Assembly (NCBI GenBank): GCA_017453565.1
Contig: JAFTEQ010000063.1
Location: forward strand, 1-46,948
Direction: 5' to 3'
DNA length: 46,948 nt
From: Bacteroidales bacterium
GTDB lineage: Bacteria; Bacteroidota; Bacteroidia; Bacteroidales; UBA932
Below, piece after piece: positions 24,625-33,626 of this stretch. Within the stretch, counting starts at the first letter, position 1. Each line of letters starts with the position of its first letter. Below the pieces are notes generated by a model, which saw only the letters and a program-made list of their open reading frames with translations, did no database searches and had not been told where the DNA came from. Made by a program: the position numbers and the translations under genes.

Positions 24625-25738
24625 GCAATTGCGGGTCATCATCAGCGGAGGCGGCACGGGCGGACACATCTTCCCGGCCATCTCCATTGCGAACAAGCTC
24701 AGGGAACTCAACCCCCGGACGGAGATCCTCTTCGTGGGAGCCGAGGGGAAGATGGAGATGGAGAAAGTGCCGGCGGCGGGCTACGAGATCGTGGGCCTGC
24801 CCATCACCGGACTGCAGCGCAAACCCACCCTGCGTAACCTCTGGGGTGACATAAAGGTGCCTTTCAAGTTCCTCGCGAGCCTTCGGAAGGCGGGCCGCAT
24901 TGTGAAGGAATTCCGGCCAGACATCGCCATCGGCGTGGGCGGATATGCCAGCGCCCCCCTGCTCTTTGCCGCTACCCGGCGCCGCATCCCCGCCCTCATC
25001 CAGGAGCAGAACGGCTTTGCCGGCCTCACCAACAAACTGCTCGGGAAGAAGGTGCAGTGCATCTGCGTGGCCTACGAGGGCATGGAACGCTTCTTCCCCG
25101 CCGACCGTATTGTGCTGAGCGGCAACCCCATCCGCTCCGACATCCACCCCTATTCCGAGGCCGGGCGCGCCGAGGCGCGGAAGTTCTACGGCTGCCAGGA
25201 AGGGAAGAAACAGCTGCTCATTCTGGGCGGGAGCCTGGGCAGCGGCACGCTCAACGCCGCCATGCGCGCCTGGATTGAGGCGGGCTGCCCCGGAGGCGAA
25301 GACGTGCAGGTGCTCTGGCAGTGCGGCCGCTACTACAAGGCGGGCATCGACGCCTTCATGCAGGGTCGCCAGGCCGACAACATCCGCTGGACCGATTTCA
25401 TCGCCCGCATGGATTACGCCTATGCGGCCGCCGACGTGGTCATCTCGCGCAGCGGCGCCTCTTCGGTGTCGGAACTCTGCGCCGCCCGCAAGGCGACCGT
25501 ATTCGTCCCCTCGCCCAACGTGGCAGAAGACCATCAGACACACAACGCCATGGCGCTCGTGCGCAAGGACGCGGCTCTGCTGGTGCGCGACGCCGATGCC
25601 CGCAGGGACCTGCTCCCGACGGCCCTCGGCCTGCTGCACGACGAAAAGCGCTGCGCGGCCATGGAAGCGAACATCGGCGCGATGGCCCTGCCCGACGCGG
25701 CGCTGACCATTGCGGAAGAAGTTTACAAACTGGTATGA
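24614..25738 (+). CDS. murG: lipid II synthase (UDP-GlcNAc transferase)
   Basis: MurG adds GlcNAc to lipid I to give lipid II at the inner membrane face. The 374-residue GT28 protein has the glycine-rich N-terminal loop VIISGGGTGGHIFPAI, a second loop 'GVGGYASAPLLFAA', 'IQEQNGFAGLTNKLLGKK', and in the C-terminal domain 'ILGGSLGSGTLNAAM' and the UDP-GlcNAc-binding 'VISRSGASSVSELCAARKATVFVP'. It overlaps ftsW by 11 bp and murC by 4 bp. Confidence 0.97.
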   Translation: MNYKQLRVIISGGGTGGHIFPAISIANKLRELNPRTEILFVGAEGKMEMEKVPAAGYEIVGLPITGLQRKPTLRNLWGDIKVPFKFLASLRKAGRIVKEFRPDIAIGVGGYASAPLLFAATRRRIPALIQEQNGFAGLTNKLLGKKVQCICVAYEGMERFFPADRIVLSGNPIRSDIHPYSEAGRAEARKFYGCQEGKKQLLILGGSLGSGTLNAAMRAWIEAGCPGGEDVQVLWQCGRYYKAGIDAFMQGRQADNIRWTDFIARMDYAYAAADVVISRSGASSVSELCAARKATVFVPSPNVAEDHQTHNAMALVRKDAALLVRDADARRDLLPTALGLLHDEKRCAAMEANIGAMALPDAALTIAEEVYKLV

Positions 25739-27096
25739 GTCAGAACTACACGCATATTTATTTTATCGGTATCGGCGGCATTGGGATGAGCGCCATCGCC
25801 CGCTATTACAAGTTCAAGGGCTGCGCGGTGAGCGGGTACGACCGGACCCCGTCCGAACTCACGGCGGAGCTGGAGCAGGAAGGGATCGGGGTGCACTACG
25901 AAGACGCTCCGGAACGCATCCCCGCCGACACCGAACACACGCTGGTGGTCTACACCCCCGCCATTCCGGAAGAGCTGAACGAACTGCGCACGGTCCGGGA
26001 ACGGGGCTACCGCTGCATCAAGCGTTCGCAGATGCTGGGCGAGATCACCCGGGGGCAGAAATGCCTGGCCGTAGCGGGTACGCACGGAAAGACCACCACT
26101 TCCACGCTCATCGCCCACATCCTCACGGAAAGCGGAAAGGGCTGCTCGGCCTTCCTGGGCGGCATTTCCAAGAACTACGGCACCAACCTGCTGGTGAGCC
26201 GCACCCCCACGGTGGTGGCCGAAGCCGACGAGTTCGACCGCTCCTTCCTGCAGCTGCATCCCGCCATCGCCGTCATTACGGCCATGGACGCCGACCATCT
26301 CGACATTTACGGCACGCTCGAGAACGTGCAGGCGGCCTTCCGCGCCTTCGCGGGGCAGGTCTCCGACACGCTCATCCTCAAATACGGCCTGCCGGTGAGC
26401 GCGCACGACACGCCCGCGCGCATCCATACCTATCATTACAACGACCAGCGGGCCGATTATCATGCGGAGAACCTGCGCATGGACGCCCTGGGCCATTACA
26501 GTTTCGACCTGCACCACCCGGGCGGAGTCCTTGCGGACATCCGCGTGGGCACGCTGGGCTGGGTGAACGTGGAGAACAGCGTGGCGGCCGCTGCGGTCTG
26601 CCTCTGCCACGGGGTGGACGAAGCGGCCATCCGCAAGGCCATCGGCTCCTTCCAGGGGGCCCGGCGCCGGCTCGACGAACACGTGAACCGGCCGGGACTC
26701 ACCTACATAGACGACTACGCCCACCATCCGGCCGAACTCGCCACGGCCCTTTCCTCGCTGCGGGAGATGTTCCCGGGCCGGAAGATCACGGCCGTATTCC
26801 AGCCCCATCTCTACACCCGCACCCGCGACTTCGCCCCCGAATTCGCCCGCGCCCTGAGCGGAGCCGACAAACTCATCCTGCTCGACATCTATCCGGCGCG
26901 CGAGGAGCCCATCCCGGGCGTAGACGCCGGTATCATCTACCGCGACGTGACGGCCCCCGAAAAAGTGCTCCTGAAAAAGGAGGAACTCCTCGACTACCTC
27001 AGCCGCGAAGCGCTCGACGTCCTGGTCACCTTCGGGGCGGGCAACATAGACCGATACGTGGAACCCATCCGTAAAATGCTGGAGAAACGCGCATGA
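25735..27096 (+). CDS. murC: UDP-MurNAc--L-alanine ligase
   Basis: MurC adds the first amino acid, L-alanine, to UDP-MurNAc. The 453-residue protein begins with the Rossmann loop YFIGIGGIGMSAIARYY. It has the ATP loop VAGTHGKTTTSTLIAHI, 'ITAMDADHLDIYG', the motif 'DDYAHHPAEL' at the start of the C-terminal domain, and 'VFQPHLYTRTRDF'. The ATG at 25735 overlaps the murG stop; longer readings in the frame run antiphase through murG and are not real. It overlaps ftsQ by 4 bp. Confidence 0.97.
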   Translation: MSQNYTHIYFIGIGGIGMSAIARYYKFKGCAVSGYDRTPSELTAELEQEGIGVHYEDAPERIPADTEHTLVVYTPAIPEELNELRTVRERGYRCIKRSQMLGEITRGQKCLAVAGTHGKTTTSTLIAHILTESGKGCSAFLGGISKNYGTNLLVSRTPTVVAEADEFDRSFLQLHPAIAVITAMDADHLDIYGTLENVQAAFRAFAGQVSDTLILKYGLPVSAHDTPARIHTYHYNDQRADYHAENLRMDALGHYSFDLHHPGGVLADIRVGTLGWVNVENSVAAAAVCLCHGVDEAAIRKAIGSFQGARRRLDEHVNRPGLTYIDDYAHHPAELATALSSLREMFPGRKITAVFQPHLYTRTRDFAPEFARALSGADKLILLDIYPAREEPIPGVDAGIIYRDVTAPEKVLLKKEELLDYLSREALDVLVTFGAGNIDRYVEPIRKMLEKRA

Positions 27097-27830
27097 AAAG
27101 ACTCGTCCGATACCTCCTCCCCTGCTGCGTGGTCGCCGTGATCGCGCTCCTGCTCGCCTGGGCCTTCAGCGAGGTGCGCAGGAACCGGCAGATGACCACC
27201 TGCACCGGCTTGGATGTCGTTTTCCGCGACGACGCCAGGTTCGTAACGGAGGAGGACGTGCTCGAACTGCTCGCCCGCCACTACGGCATCTACACGGGGC
27301 AGCGCATCGACAGCGTGGACCTGCGCCGCATCGAGCGCCTGCTCGCCACGCGCAGCGCCGTACGGAAAGGCGAGGCCTGGACTACCGACGACGGCATCCT
27401 GCACGTTTCCATAGAGCAGCGCGAGCCCGTGATGCGCATCCAGACCGATTCGGGCGCGCTCTATGCCGACGACGAAGGCATCCTCTTCCCCATCCGCGGC
27501 AGCGCGGCTCCGCTCGTACCCGTAGTGGACGGTGCGGTGCAGCCTTCCGACCGGGCATGGGTGTCGGGCCTGCTCGGGCTGGTGCGCTTCATGCACCGCA
27601 GCCGCGTCTGGGAAGAGAACATCGCCCAGATCAGCGCCCTCCCCTCGGGCGAACTCGTGCTCATTCCGCGCAGCGGACGGGAACGTTTCCTCTTCGGCCG
27701 GCCCGACGCCGTGCGCGAGAAGTTCGCGCGCATCGAGAAATACTACCGCTACATCCAGCCCGCGCAGGAAGGTGCGGGTTACGGGAGCGTGAACGTCAAA
27801 TACAACGGACAGATCGTTTGCAGAAAATAA
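27093..27830 (+). CDS. ftsQ: cell division protein FtsQ
   Basis: FtsQ is a bitopic protein that links FtsA/FtsZ-side components with FtsL and FtsWI in the periplasm. The 245-residue protein has a short basic N-terminus, one membrane helix (about 6-26, LPCCVVAVIALLLAWAFSEV), and a periplasmic POTRA-like domain (about 38-110, with 'VVFRDDARFVTEEDVLELL' and 'IERLLATRSAVRKGEAW...GILHVSIEQREPVMRI'), followed by the beta domain. The call rests on topology, pattern and its place between murC and ftsA. It is 10 bp from ftsA. Confidence 0.9.
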   Translation: MKRLVRYLLPCCVVAVIALLLAWAFSEVRRNRQMTTCTGLDVVFRDDARFVTEEDVLELLARHYGIYTGQRIDSVDLRRIERLLATRSAVRKGEAWTTDDGILHVSIEQREPVMRIQTDSGALYADDEGILFPIRGSAAPLVPVVDGAVQPSDRAWVSGLLGLVRFMHRSRVWEENIAQISALPSGELVLIPRSGRERFLFGRPDAVREKFARIEKYYRYIQPAQEGAGYGSVNVKYNGQIVCRK

Positions 27831-27840
27831 CAATAATCAT

Positions 27841-29301
27841 ATGGAAGAAAGATACATCGCAACTGTAGACCTGGGCACATCGAAGATTGCCCTTACCGTG
27901 GCCAAGGTTACCGGACAGGACATGCAGATCCTGTTTTACCGGGAGCGTCCTTCGGCCGGCATCCGCTACGGCTCGGTCTTCAACCCTTCGCATGCCAGCG
28001 CCAGCCTGTCGGCACTCGTGGCGGAAGCCGAGTCTGAACTGAGCATCAAGATCATGCAGGCCGTGGTGGGCCTGCCCCGCTTCGGCGTGCAGCAGGAGAC
28101 CGCCAGCGCCGCCGTGGCCCGTCCGTCCGACAGCAGCTGCATCTCGCGCGAAGAGGTGGACAACGTGAAGGAGATGGCCCTCGACTCCTATCCGCTCGAC
28201 AACCCCGACACGGAAATCATCTACGGGGCCGAAGCGCAGTCGTTCTCGACCGAGGACCAGATGAGCTGCAGCGAGGAGGAGATCGTGGGCATCCCCAGCT
28301 CCACCCTGGAGGGCAACTTCAAGGTGTTCGTGGGCCCCAGCCGCCCCGTGAGCAACCTCGACAAGATGCTCAACCTGTCGGGCATCGCCCTGGCCCGCAA
28401 GGTGTTCCTGCCGGGCGCCACGGCCGAAGCCACCCTCTCCCGCGAGGAGAAAGACAACGGCGTGGCCCTCATTGAGATGGGTGCCGGGGTCACGTCCGTA
28501 ACCATCTACCAGCGCGGCATCTTGCGCTACTACGGCGCCATCCCCTTCGGCGGGCAGAGCATCAGCTCCGACATCAAATACGAGTGCGGTTTCAGTGCCC
28601 AGCTGGCCGAGAACGTGAAACTGGCTTTCGGTGCCTGCCGGCCCGACAAGCTGCAGAACATGAGCGACAAGATCCTGCAGATCGAGAACCACGACGACGG
28701 TACCGACCAGCAGCTGCCCGTGAAGTATCTCTCCGAAATCATCCACGCCCGCTGCAGCGAGATCCTGGAAGCCATCCTCTTCCTCATCCAGGAGAGCGGC
28801 TATGCCGACCGCCTGCGCAACGGGGTCGTGCTCACGGGCGGCGGCGCCCTGCTCACCGGCTGCGCCGCGCTGCTCAAGGACCTGTCGGGCTATAACGTGC
28901 GCATCGGCTTCCCCCGTACCCAGCACTTCTCCTGGAGCGGATGCCCGGGCATCGGGGAACCCTCGGCCGTATCGTCGGTAGCCCTGCTCCTGGCGAGCAA
29001 GGACGACGCGCACCTCAACTGCACCACCGCGCCCGAACCGGAAGAGACCGAGGAGGGCCCCGCCTCCGAGACTCCGGAAGCGGACGCCCCGGCGCAGGAG
29101 GGCGGGCAGGAAGCGGCTGAGACGCCTTCCGAGTCCGTAGATCCCGACGGCACCGTGTTCGACCCCAACGCGTTCGGAAAGAAAGAGAAAGTCAAGAAAG
29201 AAAAGAAGCCCCACAAGCAGCTTCCTCCCGTGAACTGGATCAAGGAGAAAGTGAAGGTGATCAGCGGTACGCTCGACGGCTTCTATAAGGAAATGAATTA
29301 G
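27841..29301 (+). CDS. ftsA: cell division protein FtsA
   Basis: FtsA is the actin-like ATPase that ties FtsZ filaments to the membrane. The 486-residue protein has the phosphate-1 loop TVDLGTSKIALTVAKV, the SHS2-type 1C domain (about 85-165), phosphate-2 'VALIEMGAGVTSVTIY', and 'GVVLTGGGALLTG'. A long acidic, low-complexity linker (about 400-440, rich in E, A, P) separates the core from a C-terminal amphipathic helix (INWIKEKVK...FYKEMN like), which should be the membrane-targeting segment. The linker length is typical of Bacteroidetes. It is 14 bp from ftsZ. Confidence 0.96.
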   Translation: MEERYIATVDLGTSKIALTVAKVTGQDMQILFYRERPSAGIRYGSVFNPSHASASLSALVAEAESELSIKIMQAVVGLPRFGVQQETASAAVARPSDSSCISREEVDNVKEMALDSYPLDNPDTEIIYGAEAQSFSTEDQMSCSEEEIVGIPSSTLEGNFKVFVGPSRPVSNLDKMLNLSGIALARKVFLPGATAEATLSREEKDNGVALIEMGAGVTSVTIYQRGILRYYGAIPFGGQSISSDIKYECGFSAQLAENVKLAFGACRPDKLQNMSDKILQIENHDDGTDQQLPVKYLSEIIHARCSEILEAILFLIQESGYADRLRNGVVLTGGGALLTGCAALLKDLSGYNVRIGFPRTQHFSWSGCPGIGEPSAVSSVALLLASKDDAHLNCTTAPEPEETEEGPASETPEADAPAQEGGQEAAETPSESVDPDGTVFDPNAFGKKEKVKKEKKPHKQLPPVNWIKEKVKVISGTLDGFYKEMN

Positions 29302-29315
29302 TAAAGAGAAACGAT

Positions 29316-30569
29316 ATGCCAGACGACATTTTCATCGTAGGTGCGGACTGGGTGGCCTCCGACGCCACCATCAAGGTCCTGGGCGTGGGCGGCGCGGGCT
29401 GCAACGCCGTCAACTATATGTTCAAACAGGGCATCGAGGGCTGCAGCTTCCTGGTGTGCAACACCGACTCCATGCACCTGCAGCGCTGCGAGGTACCCGT
29501 GAAGATCCAGCTCGGCCCCGGCCTGGGCGCCGGCACCAACCCCATCGAAGGCCGCAAGGCCGCGCTCGACAGCCAGGCGGAACTCCAGCGGCACATCATC
29601 GACGGGAAGACGCAGATGCTCTTCATCACCGCCGGTATGGGCGGCGGCACCGGAACGGGCGCCACACCGGTCATCGCCAAGATGGCCAAAGACAGCGGCA
29701 TCCTCACCGTGGGCGTGGTCACCATCCCCTTCCTCAACGAGGGAAAACGGGCCCTGTCGCGCGCCATCGAAGGCATCCACGAACTGGAGAAGAATGTGGA
29801 CAGCCTCATCATCATCAACAACGAGAAACTCTACCAGTACTACGGCAACCTGCTCATCCATGAGGCTTTCCCCAAGGCCGACGAGGTGCTGGCCACCGCC
29901 GTGCGCGGCATCATCGAGATCATCAAGCGTCCGGGCTACATCAACGTGGACTTCAAGGACGTGAAGACCATGATGAAAGACAGCGGCATGGCCCTCATGG
30001 GCTGCGGCGTGGGTCACGGCAAGAACCGCATCGAGGAGGCCGTGAAGGGGGCATTCGAGTCTCCGCTGCTCAACGACTTCGACCTCAAGAGCGCCCGCAA
30101 CGTGATGGTGAACATCACCTACGGCCGCAACGAGCAGGGGCTCATGATGGACCAGATGAAGGAGCTCAACGAACTCATAGACAGCTACACGGGCGGCGCC
30201 AACAATTTCAAGCGGGGCCTGGTCTGGGACGAGGATCCCGAGGTGGGCGACACCCTGCGCATCACCTCCATCGTGACCGGCCTCAAGTTTGCCGACGTGC
30301 TGGGCGAGAGCGCCCGCGATGCCGACAACTACATTGTGATTGACCGCAACTTCGTCTACGACAAGGAAGAACTCGCCCGCGGGGAGGGCATCCCGCTCAC
30401 GGGCGACGCCAGCTCGCACATCGGCTTCAGCAGCAAGGAAAACGAGCGCCTCTTCCACTTCGACGCCGACAAACGGCCGGTGCTGCTGGTCGCAAAGGGC
30501 GCCAACATCGCCGCACTGGAAGAAACGCCCGCCATCCGCAGGGCTCCCAACAAAAACAAGGAACAATGA
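29316..30569 (+). CDS. ftsZ: cell division protein FtsZ
   Basis: FtsZ is the tubulin-like GTPase that forms the Z ring. The 417-residue protein has 'VLGVGGAGCNAVNYM', the tubulin signature AGMGGGTGTGATP, the T7 loop region 'NVDFKDVKTMM', and the C-terminal domain to about 320. The segment after it is moderately long and ends in ETPAIRRAP, a plausible version of the conserved tail peptide that binds FtsA. The start is preceded by the AAAGAG/AACGAT leader also found before murD. Its stop overlaps the gltX start by 4 bp (ATGA), so tRNA synthetase translation may be coupled to ftsZ. Confidence 0.98.
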   Translation: MPDDIFIVGADWVASDATIKVLGVGGAGCNAVNYMFKQGIEGCSFLVCNTDSMHLQRCEVPVKIQLGPGLGAGTNPIEGRKAALDSQAELQRHIIDGKTQMLFITAGMGGGTGTGATPVIAKMAKDSGILTVGVVTIPFLNEGKRALSRAIEGIHELEKNVDSLIIINNEKLYQYYGNLLIHEAFPKADEVLATAVRGIIEIIKRPGYINVDFKDVKTMMKDSGMALMGCGVGHGKNRIEEAVKGAFESPLLNDFDLKSARNVMVNITYGRNEQGLMMDQMKELNELIDSYTGGANNFKRGLVWDEDPEVGDTLRITSIVTGLKFADVLGESARDADNYIVIDRNFVYDKEELARGEGIPLTGDASSHIGFSSKENERLFHFDADKRPVLLVAKGANIAALEETPAIRRAPNKNKEQ

Positions 30570-32122
30570 GAAAAACCCGAGTCCGATTCGCGCCCTCACC
30601 CACCGGTCCGCTCCACATGGGCGGCGTCCGTACGGCGCTCTACAACTACCTCTATGCCCGTCAGCGCGGCGGCGACTTCATTCTCCGCATCGAGGACACC
30701 GACTCCCGCCGTTTCGTTCCGGGGGCCGAGGCCTACATCATAGAGGCGCTTCGCTGGTGCGGCATCCTGCCCAACGAAGGGGTGGACGCCGACGGAAAGG
30801 TGGTGGAGACGCCCTCGCCCGAGCATCCGCACGCGCCCTACCGGCAGTCGCAGCGCCGCGGCATCTACCGCGCCTACGCCGAGCAGCTGGTCCGCGACGG
30901 TTTCGCCTACTACGCCTTCGACAGCTCAGAGGAGCTGGAGCGTGAACGCAGCGCGGCCGAGAGCAGGGGCGAGACCTTCATCTACAACGCCGCGAGCCGG
31001 CAGCGCCTGCGCAACTCGCTCACGCTCAGTGAGGAAGAGACCGCCCGCCTGCTGGAGAGCCAGACCGACTGGACCATCCGCTTCCGCATGCCGGAAGACC
31101 GGGTGGTGAAGATGGACGACCTCATCCGCGGCCACATCGAGGTGCACAGTTCCACGCTCGACGACAAGGTGCTCTGGAAGCGGGCCGACGAACTGCCCAC
31201 CTACCACCTCGCCAACATCGTGGACGACCACCTCATGGAGATCACCGAGGTGATCCGCGGCGAGGAGTGGCTCCCCTCCCTCCCCCTGCATTATCTGCTC
31301 TATGAAGCCTTTGGCTGGCAGGACAGCATGCCGCGTTTCGCCCATCTCTCCCTGCTCCTCAAGCCCGTGGGCAACGGAAAACTCTCCAAACGCGACGGCG
31401 ACAAGATGGGCTTCCCGGTGTTCCCGCTGCAGTGGACGGGGGCCGACGGCGAGCGTTCGCACGGCTACCGCGAGGACGGTTACTTCCCCGAGGCCTTCGT
31501 GAACATGCTGGCCATGCTGGGCTGGAACCCCGGGACGGAACAGGAACTCTTCAGCCTCGAGGAACTGGTTCAGGCCTTCTCCATGGACAAGGTGCAGAAG
31601 GCGGGCGCCAAATTCAATCCCGACAAGGCCAAATGGTACAACAAGGAATACCTGCGTCTCAAGGACGAAAAGGAACTTGCCCGGCTCTTCCTGCCCGTGC
31701 TGGAAGAGAACGGCGTCTGCGGGGCCGACCCGGCCTATGTGGAGCGGGTCGTGGCCCTCATCAAGGAGCGCGCCACCTTCGTGCGCGACTTCTGGGACAT
31801 CGCCTGGTACCTCTTCCGCGATCCCGAGTCCTACGACGAAAAGGATGCGGCCAAGTTCTGGAAAGAGGAGAACCCCGCCCGGGCCCTCGAACTAGCCGCA
31901 CACGTCTGTTCGCTCGCAGGAGACTGGAACAAGGAACGGCTCGAGGCCGAAATGGAAGACTACATCCGCAGCCGCGAATGGCCCATGGGCAAGGTAATGA
32001 ACTGCCTGCGGCTCGCCCTCGCCGGCCGCTCCAGCGGCCTGGGCATCGCCGACATCGCCTCGCTCATCGGGCCTGAGGCGTTCCGGCGGCGGATTCAGAC
32101 GGCAAAAGAAAAACTCGGATAA
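30566..32122 (+). CDS. gltX: glutamyl-tRNA synthetase
   Basis: GltX charges tRNA-Glu (class I synthetase). The 518-residue protein has the HIGH-type motif 'FAPSPTGPLHMGGVRTALYN', 'RIEDTDSRRF', the zinc-less middle part, the KMSKS-type loop 'GNGKLSKRDGDKMGFPVF', and an alpha-helical anticodon-binding C-terminal domain. Length is normal for Bacteroidetes. It lies directly after ftsZ with a 4-bp overlap, and a lipoprotein gene follows after 2 bp. A synthetase fused to the end of the dcw operon is not the usual neighbour and suggests lineage-specific operon growth. Confidence 0.97.
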   Translation: MRKTRVRFAPSPTGPLHMGGVRTALYNYLYARQRGGDFILRIEDTDSRRFVPGAEAYIIEALRWCGILPNEGVDADGKVVETPSPEHPHAPYRQSQRRGIYRAYAEQLVRDGFAYYAFDSSEELERERSAAESRGETFIYNAASRQRLRNSLTLSEEETARLLESQTDWTIRFRMPEDRVVKMDDLIRGHIEVHSSTLDDKVLWKRADELPTYHLANIVDDHLMEITEVIRGEEWLPSLPLHYLLYEAFGWQDSMPRFAHLSLLLKPVGNGKLSKRDGDKMGFPVFPLQWTGADGERSHGYREDGYFPEAFVNMLAMLGWNPGTEQELFSLEELVQAFSMDKVQKAGAKFNPDKAKWYNKEYLRLKDEKELARLFLPVLEENGVCGADPAYVERVVALIKERATFVRDFWDIAWYLFRDPESYDEKDAAKFWKEENPARALELAAHVCSLAGDWNKERLEAEMEDYIRSREWPMGKVMNCLRLALAGRSSGLGIADIASLIGPEAFRRRIQTAKEKLG

Positions 32123-32124
32123 AC

Positions 32125-33171
32125 ATGAAAAAGCTATTCACTCTTTTGGCAGCTCTCTCGCTGCTCTGTGCCTGCGGCGGACGCGACAGCCATCTTCCCG
32201 CCGCAGCCGACTTCGGCGCCTACGACGAGGAGTTCGACAAGGTTTTCACCGAAGTGGCTCTCTCCGGCACCACGGAACTGCACGGCATGATGGTGCTCAA
32301 GGACGGCAAGCGCATCTATCAACGCTGGGACACCGGTTACGGCCCCGAACACCTCAACATCCTCTGGTCGGCCAGCAAGACCTTCACCTCCACGGCCATT
32401 GGTTTCGCCATCCAGGACGGTCTGCTCGGCCTCGACGACAAGGTAATCTCCTTCTTCCCGCCCGAAGACCTGCCGGCCGAACCCTGCGCCGAACTGCAGG
32501 CCCTCACGGTGCGCGACCTGCTCATCATGTCGTCGGGTTTCAGCGAGGATGCACTCCGTCCGGTCCGCGCCCGCACCACCGAGCACCCCGTTCGTGACAT
32601 GCTGGCTACGCCTTTCTTCTTCGAACCGGGTTCGAAATACAAATACAACAGTGGCAACACCTTCCTGCTCAGCGCCATCGTCACCCGGGTAACCGGAAGG
32701 ACCACCGCTGATTATCTGAATGAAAAGCTCTTCCAACCCCTGGGTATCAGGCGCTGGCACTGGGATGAGTCGACCGACGGCTACACCGTAGGCGGCTGGG
32801 GACTCTTCCTCACCACGGAGTCTATGGCCAAAATGGGCCAGTTCTACCTCCAGAAAGGCGTGTGGAACGGGAAGCGTCTGCTCGACGAGGCCTGGTTCGA
32901 CGAAGCCACGCGTCCGCAGATCTACCAGTACGACCGGGCCGGAACCGACGAGGCGACCATCGCCGCAATGGCCGACGACGACTGGCGCCAGGGTTATGGC
33001 TTCCAGCTTTGGGTATGCACGCACAACAGCTACCGCATGGACGGCGCGCACGGGCAGTTCATCATCGTGATGCCCGAAAAGAACGCCGTGGTGGCCATCT
33101 CCTCCCACAGCGGAGATTACAAGCGCAAGCTCCTCAAATCGGTCTGGACCCACATTTACGACAAACTCTGA
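32125..33171 (+). CDS. serine hydrolase lipoprotein (class C beta-lactamase fold)
   Basis: This 348-residue lipoprotein has a signal and lipobox (LLCACGG, Cys about 17). The mature part has the penicillin-recognising serine-hydrolase fold: S82-A-S-K85 (motif 1, WSASKTFTSTAIG), YNSGN (motif 2, the NylB-like Y-N-S-G variant), and a third motif GAHGQF in place of the KTG. These variants are typical of esterases and amide hydrolases of the class C group rather than true beta-lactamases. Position 2 bp after gltX and 6 bp before rpiB suggests it is read through from the dcw operon. A role in cell-wall or ester hydrolysis outside the cytoplasm is possible; the substrate is unknown. Confidence 0.85.
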   Translation: MKKLFTLLAALSLLCACGGRDSHLPAAADFGAYDEEFDKVFTEVALSGTTELHGMMVLKDGKRIYQRWDTGYGPEHLNILWSASKTFTSTAIGFAIQDGLLGLDDKVISFFPPEDLPAEPCAELQALTVRDLLIMSSGFSEDALRPVRARTTEHPVRDMLATPFFFEPGSKYKYNSGNTFLLSAIVTRVTGRTTADYLNEKLFQPLGIRRWHWDESTDGYTVGGWGLFLTTESMAKMGQFYLQKGVWNGKRLLDEAWFDEATRPQIYQYDRAGTDEATIAAMADDDWRQGYGFQLWVCTHNSYRMDGAHGQFIIVMPEKNAVVAISSHSGDYKRKLLKSVWTHIYDKL

Positions 33172-33177
33172 CGCTTT

Positions 33178-33615
33178 ATGATTATTGGTATCTGTTCCGA
33201 TCACGCCGGCGTGGACTACAAGGCCCGGCTCTTCGCATTCCTGAAAAAGAAAGGGTATACGGTTATCGACTACGGTACCGATACGCCTGAAAGCGTAGAC
33301 TACCCCGACTTCGCACACCAGCTGGCCCGTGCCATTGAAAGCGGGCAGGTGGAGACCGGCGTGGCTCTCTGCGGCACCGGGAACGGCATGGCCATCACCC
33401 TCAACCACCATCCGTCCATCCGTGCCGGACTGGCCTGGAACAAGGATATCGGCCGGCTCATAAAGGAGCACAACCACGCCAACGTGCTGGTCCTTCCGGC
33501 CCGTTTCATCTCGTACCGCACGGCGCTGAAGACCCTGAACGCCTGGCTGGAGGCCCGGCCCGAAGGCGGACGGCACGAACGCCGCGTTTCCAAAATCCCC
33601 GTAAGCACACACTAA
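33178..33615 (+). CDS. rpiB: ribose-5-phosphate isomerase B
   Basis: RpiB interconverts ribose 5-phosphate and ribulose 5-phosphate. The 145-residue protein is of normal length for the RpiB/LacA/LacB family. It has the N-terminal GICSDHAGVDYK (Asp and His of the phosphate/substrate site), the catalytic Cys region ALCGTGNGM with the anion-hole GTGNG, and 'HNHANVLVLPARF'. The Cys points to RpiB rather than the allose type. The 6-bp gap from the serine hydrolase gene and the 11-bp gap to the lyase gene suggest a shared transcript. Confidence 0.94.
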   Translation: MIIGICSDHAGVDYKARLFAFLKKKGYTVIDYGTDTPESVDYPDFAHQLARAIESGQVETGVALCGTGNGMAITLNHHPSIRAGLAWNKDIGRLIKEHNHANVLVLPARFISYRTALKTLNAWLEARPEGGRHERRVSKIPVSTH

Positions 33616-33626
33616 TCCAAACCAAT

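Noticed and set aside
32125-33171. True class C beta-lactamase
   Set aside because: The third motif is GAHG rather than KTG and the second is YNSGN, as in esterase-like family members, so antibiotic hydrolysis is not supported.
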